From an uncultured Eubacteriales bacterium (lineage in GTDB: Bacteria; Bacillota; Clostridia; Oscillospirales; Oscillospiraceae), in assembly GCA_905210385.1 (NCBI GenBank), contig CAJLWS010000022.1, positions 1-11,960 on the forward strand: 11,960 bases of DNA, written 5' to 3'. Below the pieces are notes generated by a model. That model was given only the letters and a program-made list of their open reading frames with translations, searched no databases and was not told the origin of the DNA. The position numbers and the translations under genes were made by a program. Below are positions 6,796 through 11,960 of this stretch, in pieces. Each line of letters begins with the position of its first letter. The stretch's first letter is position 1.

Positions 6796-7044
6796 TCAGG
6801 CCAGCCGCTTGGCCAGCATATCCACTGTGTCTCCGATGGTCGCCTGGTCCGCCAGGTCGTCATACCCCAGATCATCCTCCAGATCCAGGTTCTCCCCAAT
6901 GAACAGCCCGGTTTTGAGAACCTTGGAAGAAGAGTAGTTCCCCAATGCCTTGTACTCAGTGCTCTCGCTCAGGGTGCTTTTGTCCACGGCATAGGCCTCG
7001 GCCACAGCGTCGAGCACGCCGTCTAAAATCGTTGCACGGTCCAT
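6796..7044 (-). CDS. Divergent acyl carrier protein
   Basis: 82 residues, acidic and helical, the usual length for a free-standing acyl carrier protein. AAAGGAG lies about seven bases before the ATG at 7042-7044. The expected phosphopantetheine motif LG[AG]DSL is replaced by ALGNYSSSKVL (33-43). Spacing to the following helix (LDLEDDLG at 53-60) best fits Ser39 as the attachment site, with Ser38 possible. Loss of the Asp before the Ser sets it apart from fatty-acid AcpP, so it probably serves a dedicated pathway. The C-terminal ATIGDTVDMLAKRL matches the carrier protein's last helix. It sits among the hydrolase genes, with no ketosynthase, condensation or adenylation gene and no phosphopantetheinyl transferase in the window. 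It could hold an acyl group as a thioester that the neighbouring hydrolases release. Confidence 0.8.
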   Translation of the reverse strand: MDRATILDGVLDAVAEAYAVDKSTLSESTEYKALGNYSSSKVLKTGLFIGENLDLEDDLGYDDLADQATIGDTVDMLAKRLA

Positions 7045-7097
7045 AATTGATCTCCTTTGTTCTTTTTTAGTGTAGGCGGAGGCCTCCGGCCCTCGCC

Positions 7098-8234
7098 TTA
7101 CTCCGTCTTGCCGGCATCAAGTTCGTCATCCCAGGCCCAGGGGCGGCGCATATCATACTGCATACAGTTTTGCAGATCGCCGTAGAGGTTGTTCCAGAAT
7201 CGCTCGGCCATGCCGGTCTTGCGGGCATAGTAGAGGGTGGCGTGGGCCGCGCCCTCCCAGACGTGCAGGGAGCAGGGCACCCGGGCGGCATACAGTTTCT
7301 TGGCAAACTCGATGGTTCCGTCCCGGTCCTGGTCGGACTCGCCCACATTTAAGAAGATGGGGCACAGGCCCTTGCACTCGTCGATGCTGGCGTGGTTGGC
7401 AAAGGCCTCGGGGCCCAGGTAGTTGGTGCCGGTGTTCTCCCAACCCACATAGGCGGCGAACATGATGTGGGCGCGAGTGGCGTCGCAGGGGTCCTTGATG
7501 ATCTTGCTGGACTCAAAATAATTGCGGTCATCCACCATAGGATCATTGACCACACAGCCCCGGGGCCGGTAGCCATACCGCTTCAAACGGAAGGCGGTGC
7601 ATAGGGCCAGGTGGGCGCCGGTGCTCTCACCGAAAATAACCACATTATCCGGGTCAATGTTCAGCATCTCCGCGTTCTCCACCATCCACTGATAGCCGGC
7701 GTGGATCTGATTGATCTGGGCGGGGTACTGGGCATCCAGCGGGGTGCTGTAATGGGGCACTACAATGGAGCAGTTGAACTTCTTCGGCCAGCGCAGGATT
7801 TCGTTGTACAGCCCAGGATGATGGGTGAAGAAGGCGCCGCCCATCACGTAGAAGATCACCGGGCGGGGCTTCTCGCTCTTCTCGTTGGTGATCATGGCGG
7901 AAACGGTGCACTCCTCATCAGGGTTCTCCGGGCACCCCTTGATCTGGAAGGTCTCCAGGTGGCCGTAGTTGCTGCCCTCCTCCTTGGAGTCGGTGCCGGC
8001 AAAGGGGTCGAAGCCCTTGCTCTTATACATCTCCACGGAAGCGGCGGTGAGCTTCTCAAGGCGCTTTTTGCGCTTCTCCAGCGGCACGCTGTCATCGCAC
8101 AGCATATCAATCATATCGGCGTTTCCCGCCACCCACCACTTGACCAGCTCGGGGTGGGACCACTTAACGTCCTGCCGGTTGTCCCGGTCACGGCCATAGG
8201 CCTTTTCCTTCAGATTCGGCTTCACAATAGGCAT
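7098..8234 (-). CDS. HSL-type alpha/beta hydrolase, paralogue 1
   Basis: 378 residues, the longest of the set, no signal peptide. A strong AGGAGG lies eight bases before the ATG at 8232-8234. Motifs in order: KWSHP at 24-28, GCPENPDEEC at 100-109, oxyanion segment FYVMGGAFFTHHPG (MGGA 131-134, Met in place of the usual His), YPAQINQIHAGYQW, nucleophile elbow GESTG at 202-206 (Ser204), Asp301 in GESDQDRD, His331 in WEGAAHAT, and C-terminal YDMRRPW. The GESTG elbow, with Glu at x1, differs from the Phe or Leu of the other three and hints at a different substrate range. It follows pta by 45 bases and precedes the carrier protein gene by 53. Confidence 0.92.
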   Translation of the reverse strand: MPIVKPNLKEKAYGRDRDNRQDVKWSHPELVKWWVAGNADMIDMLCDDSVPLEKRKKRLEKLTAASVEMYKSKGFDPFAGTDSKEEGSNYGHLETFQIKGCPENPDEECTVSAMITNEKSEKPRPVIFYVMGGAFFTHHPGLYNEILRWPKKFNCSIVVPHYSTPLDAQYPAQINQIHAGYQWMVENAEMLNIDPDNVVIFGESTGAHLALCTAFRLKRYGYRPRGCVVNDPMVDDRNYFESSKIIKDPCDATRAHIMFAAYVGWENTGTNYLGPEAFANHASIDECKGLCPIFLNVGESDQDRDGTIEFAKKLYAARVPCSLHVWEGAAHATLYYARKTGMAERFWNNLYGDLQNCMQYDMRRPWAWDDELDAGKTE

Positions 8235-8279
8235 ATTCTTTTCCTCCTGTCAGTGGTTGTTTTTTGCTTGCCGTCCTGC

Positions 8280-9254
8280 TCAAACCTGGGCAGCCACAAT
8301 AATGGCTACCCCCATGATGTCATCCACGGACGAGCCTCGGGAGAGATCGCTGACCGGCTTGGCAAACCCCTGAAGCAAGGGCCCGTAGGCCTTGCCCCCT
8401 GTGAGGCGCTGGGTCAATTTGTAGGCGATGTTTCCCGCATCCAGATCCGGGAAAATTAAAATGTTGGCGCGGCCCTGGAGGACGTTGTCCGCCCCCGCCT
8501 TTTTGGCCGCGACCTCTGCGTCCAGCGCCGCGTCGCCCTGCAGCTCACCGTCCACCTTTAGGTCGGGCCGCTGCTGCTGCACCAGGTGGAAGGCATCCAC
8601 CACCTTGGTCACATCCGGGTGCTTTCCGCTGCCCTTGGTGGAGAAGGAGAGCATGGCCACCCGTGGCTCCCAGCCCAGCAGGCGCACCGCGCTGTTGGCG
8701 GTGGTAATGGCGATGCTGGCCAGCTCCTCCGCATCCGGATTTGGGACCACGCCGCCGTCGGCATAGATGATCAGCCCGTCCTCGCCCCCTTTCCAGTGGG
8801 GGATGTCCATCAGGAAGAAGCTGGAGGCCGCTTTCACGCCCTGGGCCAGGCCAATGTACAAATTGGCGGCCAGAATCACATCACCGGTGGAGTAGGTCAG
8901 GCCGGCCACCATGCCGTCTACCTCTCCGGTGTGCACCATGGCTGCCCCGTAGTTAAGGGGCTTTTTCAGCTGGCGGGCGATCATCCGGGCGGGCATATCC
9001 AGGATGGGCTCATACTCGGCGGCCCACTGGGCTGCCTTGTCCCCTTGCTGGGTGTGGTCCACGATGGTCAGCTGGCTGGTGTCGATGCCAAAACCGCGGA
9101 TCTGCTCCTCATTGCCCAGAATGACCGGGCGGATGACCTGGTCCCGGGCCAGTCGGGCCGCAGCCTCGATGATTTTGGGTTCTCCGCCCTCGGGGAATAC
9201 CAAGGTGGGGCACACGCCCTTGGCCTTCTCCCGCAGGCTCTCCATAATGTCCAT
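8280..9254 (-). CDS. pta: Phosphate acetyltransferase (phosphotransacetylase)
   Basis: 324 residues, the usual size of a single-domain Pta/EutD enzyme, which interconverts acetyl-CoA plus phosphate with acetyl phosphate plus CoA. I chose the ATG at 9252-9254 because it shares one base with the upstream TGA and gives the normal N-terminus (LVFPEGGEPKIIEAA at 18-32). A longer in-frame extension into the upstream gene has low-complexity Arg/Gly sequence and is rejected. Diagnostic segments are MVAGLTYSTGDVILAA (115-130), MLSFSTKGSGKHPDV (201-215) and SDLSRGSSVDDI (302-313). The last holds Ser305, Arg306 and Asp312, equivalent to catalytic residues of archaeal Pta. No acetate kinase gene is visible. 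In this operon it may convert acyl-CoA from the pathway to acyl phosphate for energy, and it could act on acyl groups other than acetyl. Confidence 0.9.
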   Translation of the reverse strand: MDIMESLREKAKGVCPTLVFPEGGEPKIIEAAARLARDQVIRPVILGNEEQIRGFGIDTSQLTIVDHTQQGDKAAQWAAEYEPILDMPARMIARQLKKPLNYGAAMVHTGEVDGMVAGLTYSTGDVILAANLYIGLAQGVKAASSFFLMDIPHWKGGEDGLIIYADGGVVPNPDAEELASIAITTANSAVRLLGWEPRVAMLSFSTKGSGKHPDVTKVVDAFHLVQQQRPDLKVDGELQGDAALDAEVAAKKAGADNVLQGRANILIFPDLDAGNIAYKLTQRLTGGKAYGPLLQGFAKPVSDLSRGSSVDDIMGVAIIVAAQV

Positions 9255-10471
9255 CACTTCACCCCGGTACTCATGACCACGCCAGCCCGGGCCACCACGT
9301 TTCCGTCCTTCAGCACATAGGCGCAGGGGGCGTTGAGCACGGTGAGATCCTGGTCGGGATTGCCGTCGATCACGCACAGATCCGCAGTCTTACCAACCTT
9401 GATGGTGCCCTTTTTCTTGTCCTGCTTGACAATCTTGGCGGAGTTGATGGTGGCCTGCTTGAGAAGCTCCACGTTGGAAATACCAGAATCGGCGCGGGCA
9501 AGGAACTCCACGGCGGGCAGCTTTTTGAAATCCTTTTGGAAATCATCGGTGCCCCAGCCGATCAGAACGCCGGCCTCATGGGTCAGGCGCAGCGCCTCGA
9601 TGGCCCCGGCGTGTACCGTCTCATAGGTGGGCCAGGACTGCTTCCAGCCCACATAGGTGGCGGCCACAGTGGGTACATAGTTGGTCTTGAAGCCGTGCTG
9701 CACCATCCGCTGCACGTTGTCCTGATTCAAGTAATAGCCATGCTCCAGCGTATAGCACTCGGCCTCAATGATAGCCTCGTCAGACTCCACGCAGGTGCTG
9801 TGGGCGGCCACATAGGACCCCTCCTTCTGGGCTGCCTTGGAGAACTCCATGATCTCCTCGGGATACCAGAGGAACCGGCCCAGGGCGTCCTGGTCGCATT
9901 TGACCACTTCCTTGCGGGTGGAGCCGCAGACCTTGATAAAGTCGGCGCCCTCCGCCAACTGGCGGCGGACCTCCCCCTTGATATCGGAGATGTCCCGGAT
10001 GGGGTGCCCGTAGCACGCGCAGGAGCTGTAGATATCCAGCAGTTTCTCATCTGGGAAGTGGGGTGAGAAGGACGGTCCGCACGCCAGGATATTTGGCCCC
10101 TGGACCACGCCGGCCTTCACCGCGTCCCGCAGCTGAATGGCGGTGTTGCAGATGGACCCGCAGTCCCGGATGGTGGTGTAGCCATAGCTCATCAGGCAGT
10201 TGGCAAAGTTGACACTGCGCAGCATATGATCGGACAGGCTGTAGGCGTGGAGGGTGGGGAAGCTGTTCTTCTCCCAGTACAGGTGCTCGTGCAGGTTGTA
10301 CATCCCAGGGATCACAGTCTTTCCAGCGCAGTCGATGACCTCCTCCCCGGCGTATGTGCCACCGGCGGGCAAAATCTCGGCGATCTTCTTCTTCTCAATG
10401 CGGAGATCGGCCATTTCCTCCTGAATCCCCTCGCACAGCTCGGGGATCAGACGGCAATTTTTCAGAATCAC
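9254..10471 (-). CDS. Metal-dependent amidohydrolase (imidazolonepropionase/prolidase-like)
   Basis: 405 residues, first gene of the operon. The start is a GTG at 10469-10471, with AAAGGAG about ten bases upstream. The protein is an amidohydrolase-superfamily TIM barrel between two beta-sandwich strands: IPGMYNLHEHL at 54-64 supplies the metal ligands His61 and His63, Lys180 in FIKVCGS is the likely carboxylated lysine, His224 and His244 are further ligands (AAHS, LEHGYY), and Asp309 in GWGTDD is the catalytic Asp. The C-terminal TINSAKIVKQDKKKGTIKVG and KTADLCVIDGNP are typical of the family. Members hydrolyse C-N bonds in cyclic amides, imidazolones or dipeptides; the substrate cannot be told from sequence. 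The stop overlaps the pta start by one base, indicating coupling. It is transcribed divergently from the PucR-type regulator. Confidence 0.92.
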   Translation of the reverse strand: MILKNCRLIPELCEGIQEEMADLRIEKKKIAEILPAGGTYAGEEVIDCAGKTVIPGMYNLHEHLYWEKNSFPTLHAYSLSDHMLRSVNFANCLMSYGYTTIRDCGSICNTAIQLRDAVKAGVVQGPNILACGPSFSPHFPDEKLLDIYSSCACYGHPIRDISDIKGEVRRQLAEGADFIKVCGSTRKEVVKCDQDALGRFLWYPEEIMEFSKAAQKEGSYVAAHSTCVESDEAIIEAECYTLEHGYYLNQDNVQRMVQHGFKTNYVPTVAATYVGWKQSWPTYETVHAGAIEALRLTHEAGVLIGWGTDDFQKDFKKLPAVEFLARADSGISNVELLKQATINSAKIVKQDKKKGTIKVGKTADLCVIDGNPDQDLTVLNAPCAYVLKDGNVVARAGVVMSTGVK

Positions 10472-10503
10472 TTCTCAGCGCTCCTTTCACTTTTGATGGT
10501 ATC

Positions 10504-10512
10504 ATCATAGCA
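10504..10512 (-). promoter_or_regulatory. Candidate extended -10 promoter for the operon
   Basis: On the minus strand TGC-TATGAT forms an extended -10 element about 33 bases before the GTG start of the amidohydrolase, leaving a short leader with the ribosome binding site. No good -35 is present; the best, TGAACC, is at 16-base spacing. A weak -35 would fit activation by the divergent PucR-type regulator. Confidence 0.5.
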
Positions 10513-10571
10513 AATCCGGCTTATCGGTTCATCGTCGCTCACAGCCCAAGTTTTTCGGATTTCTTCGTCGC
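10512..10571. promoter_or_regulatory. Candidate regulator-binding repeats in the divergent intergenic region
   Basis: Two direct repeats TTC[A/T]TCGTCGC lie at 10528-10538 and 10561-10571, 33 bases apart, close to three helical turns. An inverted pair AAATCCG (10512-10518) and CGGATTT (10556-10562) spans the same area. They sit directly upstream of the operon's candidate -10, where an activator would bind. The 247-base region 10472-10718 holds no gene. Confidence 0.4.
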
Positions 10572-10608
10572 CATCCACAATAGGCCACGTCGATCTCCCC
10601 GTTTGAGA

Positions 10609-10637
10609 TTGACATTTTTGCCACAAGCCTTTATACT
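10609..10637 (+). promoter_or_regulatory. Sigma-A promoter of the PucR-type regulator
   Basis: A perfect -35 TTGACA (10609-10614) and a -10 TATACT (10632-10637) are separated by exactly 17 bases. A start near 10644 would give a leader of about 75 bases. The dyad TATAC-TCATT-GTATA at 10632-10646 overlaps the -10 and the start site and could be an autoregulatory operator. Confidence 0.85.
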
Positions 10638-10670
10638 CATTGTATATTTCTCCTTATTTGTTGGCACGTG

Positions 10671-10685
10671 GCGCCGGACTGGCGC
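10671..10685 (+). repeat. Leader hairpin of the regulator gene
   Basis: GCGCC and GGCGC pair around the 5-base loop GGACT in the presumed leader, about 20 bases before the GGGAGGTG ribosome binding site. It is short, and its effect is unknown. Confidence 0.35.
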
Positions 10686-10718
10686 GGGCTGTCTTTTGGT
10701 TTTGGGAGGTGCGTGCAA

Positions 10719-11894
10719 ATGACAGTTCGAGAACTTTTGGCCACTGACTTTCTGCGCGGGGCCAAGCTTTTATCTGGGAAGGACAGTATCGACAGGGAAT
10801 TCAGCTGGTGTACCCCGGACCCTTCGGTTGATTTTGGTGGGGAGATGTGGATGCTGTCCGACCTGCTGCTGTTCTATGTGGGGCGCTCCCCCCGAGACTC
10901 CTGGGAGTCCTTTCTGGACCGGGTGCTGCACATGGACGCCTGTGGCCTCATCTTCCTGGGGAAGTCCTGGGAATTGATCGGCGTGCCCGATTCGGCCATC
11001 CGGTATGCGGACGAGCACAAGCTGCCCCTCATCTGGGTGCCCAGCAATATGAGCGTCACCCGCTTTATCAAGCGGGTGTTCCCCTATCTGGCCATCTCGG
11101 TGGAAGGGGAATACTACCGAGAGGCGTGGCTGAAAAAGCTGTGCTACACGAACGACCAAATCTTTGACGAGCTCACCGCCGCCAACTACGGCTACAACCG
11201 GGATTACAGCTACTACTGCCTGCTGCTCCGGCTGCGGGTCACCCCGGGCTCCGGCCTGCTGCCAATTGAGCAGCGGCTGGGCACGGCCTATGAATTTTTG
11301 TCTGGGCGCTTTTCTCAGCAGGAGGCCAAAATGCTGGCCTTTGCCGATGGGGACACCTTGGTGTGCTTTCTCCCTTTCCAGCGCCCGGTGGACCGAGGCA
11401 AGGCAAAAGAGCGCATCACTGCGGCCATCGCAGACCTGAAGCAAATGAACCGGGAGTGGAAATGGCGGGCCAGCGTGGGCACCCAGTCAGACGGCATCGA
11501 CACAATGGGCCAGAGCTTTCTGAATGCCACAAAAACCGCCCAGCTCATCCAACGGCTGGATGTCCACCAAAAGGTGAGCTTTTACGCTGACTGGCATATG
11601 CATATGCTGCTTTTACGGGGGCCGGAATCTGATTTGCAGACGTTTATGATGGATACATTACATCCGCTAATCCACGATAAAGAACTTATGAACACCCTGA
11701 CGGTATACCTCACCTTTGGGGAAAATCTAAAGGTCACAGCGGAAAAAATGTACATTCATATCAATACCTTGAAATACCGCATCAATAAAATTCGAGACAT
11801 TTTAGGTTGTGATCTAACCGACACCACCACCCGGTTCCGGCTGCGCATGGCCATTACGATTTACCGCTACCTCAACGGCAGCAAGGCCGCATAG
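10719..11894 (+). CDS. PucR-family transcriptional regulator
   Basis: 391 residues from the ATG at 10719-10721, chosen because GGGAGGTG lies seven bases before it and MTVRELL is a typical PucR start; an ATG at 10668 would add 17 residues without a ribosome binding site. Residues 1-120 form the N-terminal PucR domain, including LLFYVGR, LIFLGKSW and LPLIWVPSNM. Residues 160-290 are the variable central domain. Residues 325-385 are the PucR C-terminal helix-turn-helix, with LTVYLTFGENLKVTAEKMYIHINTLKYRI split over two motifs and ending in TRFRLRMAI. Such regulators sense small molecules in catabolic pathways such as purine or amino acid use; the ligand here is unknown. It is divergent from the amidohydrolase operon, which it most likely activates. 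The 66 bases after its stop hold no clear terminator, only short stems. Confidence 0.92.
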   Translation: MTVRELLATDFLRGAKLLSGKDSIDREFSWCTPDPSVDFGGEMWMLSDLLLFYVGRSPRDSWESFLDRVLHMDACGLIFLGKSWELIGVPDSAIRYADEHKLPLIWVPSNMSVTRFIKRVFPYLAISVEGEYYREAWLKKLCYTNDQIFDELTAANYGYNRDYSYYCLLLRLRVTPGSGLLPIEQRLGTAYEFLSGRFSQQEAKMLAFADGDTLVCFLPFQRPVDRGKAKERITAAIADLKQMNREWKWRASVGTQSDGIDTMGQSFLNATKTAQLIQRLDVHQKVSFYADWHMHMLLLRGPESDLQTFMMDTLHPLIHDKELMNTLTVYLTFGENLKVTAEKMYIHINTLKYRINKIRDILGCDLTDTTTRFRLRMAITIYRYLNGSKAA

Positions 11895-11945
11895 GCTCTC
11901 CACGGCAGGGAGGCCCTGTAACCTACGCAAGAGGCAGTTGGGCGC

Positions 11946-11960
11946 GAGAAGTTTCTTCTC
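11946..11960. repeat. Short inverted repeat at the right edge
   Basis: GAGAAG-TTT-CTTCTC forms a 6-base-pair stem with a 3-base loop at the end of the window. It may be part of a larger structure or terminator for the regulator gene that is cut off. Confidence 0.25.

Noticed and set aside
7611..8459. Plus-strand open frame (282 codons) opposite paralogue 1 and the end of pta
   Set aside because: It spans two minus-strand genes with clear motifs and their intergenic gap; it is an antisense shadow.
9255..9377. N-terminal extension of pta into the amidohydrolase gene
   Set aside because: The extra Arg/Gly-rich residues are not part of any Pta, and the ATG at 9254 overlaps the upstream stop in a typical coupling arrangement.

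Overview
The window looks like chromosome of a moderately GC-rich anaerobic Firmicute, most likely a gut Clostridia member of the Oscillospiraceae type. This is an inference from the strong AGGAGG-type ribosome binding sites, the PucR-type regulator, the XPD/DinG-type helicase and a small sigma-like protein of the kind found in clostridial mobile elements. There are no rRNA or tRNA genes, no CRISPR array and no transposase. Almost everything is on the minus strand; only the regulator at the right end is on the plus strand.

Left part (1-2430, minus strand). A DinG/XPD-like iron-sulfur DNA helicase runs off the left edge (1-1467). Upstream of it is a hairpin-rich segment of about 430 bases (1569-2000) with doubtful coding value, then a 143-residue sigma-70 region-4-like protein (1997-2428). 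The sigma-like gene and the structured segment overlap by two bases and look like a mobile-element module or its remnant.

Gap (2429-3033). No convincing gene. It holds a hairpin next to the sigma-like ribosome binding site, two tandem minus-strand intrinsic terminators (2531-2564 and 2625-2658), a tRNA T-arm-like scrap near 2783, and a very strong minus-strand terminator (2906-2940) that closes the large operon.

Main operon (10471 down to 3034, minus strand). In order of transcription: a metal-dependent amidohydrolase, a phosphotransacetylase (Pta), an HSL-type alpha/beta hydrolase, a divergent acyl carrier protein, two more hydrolases, a truncated hydrolase-like protein that has lost its nucleophile, and a fourth intact hydrolase. 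Spacing is tight, from a 1-base overlap to gaps of about 50 bases. The four intact hydrolases are divergent paralogues sharing an N-terminal [KR][WF]xHP motif, a GxSxG nucleophile elbow, an Asp and His in the expected places, and a C-terminal YDxxRxW motif. No signal peptides are visible, so the pathway is probably cytoplasmic. I do not recognise the operon as a described system. A reasonable hypothesis is catabolism of an acylated or cyclic-amide compound: the amidohydrolase opens a C-N bond, the hydrolases act on esters or (carrier-bound) thioesters, and Pta turns released acyl-CoA into acyl phosphate.

Regulator (10719-11894, plus strand). A PucR-family transcription factor is divergent from the operon. 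The shared intergenic region carries a near-consensus plus-strand promoter, a weak extended -10 minus-strand promoter, and direct and inverted repeats that are candidate operators. The two promoter-distal units (3034-4539) are visibly more AT-rich than the rest of the operon and may have been added later.
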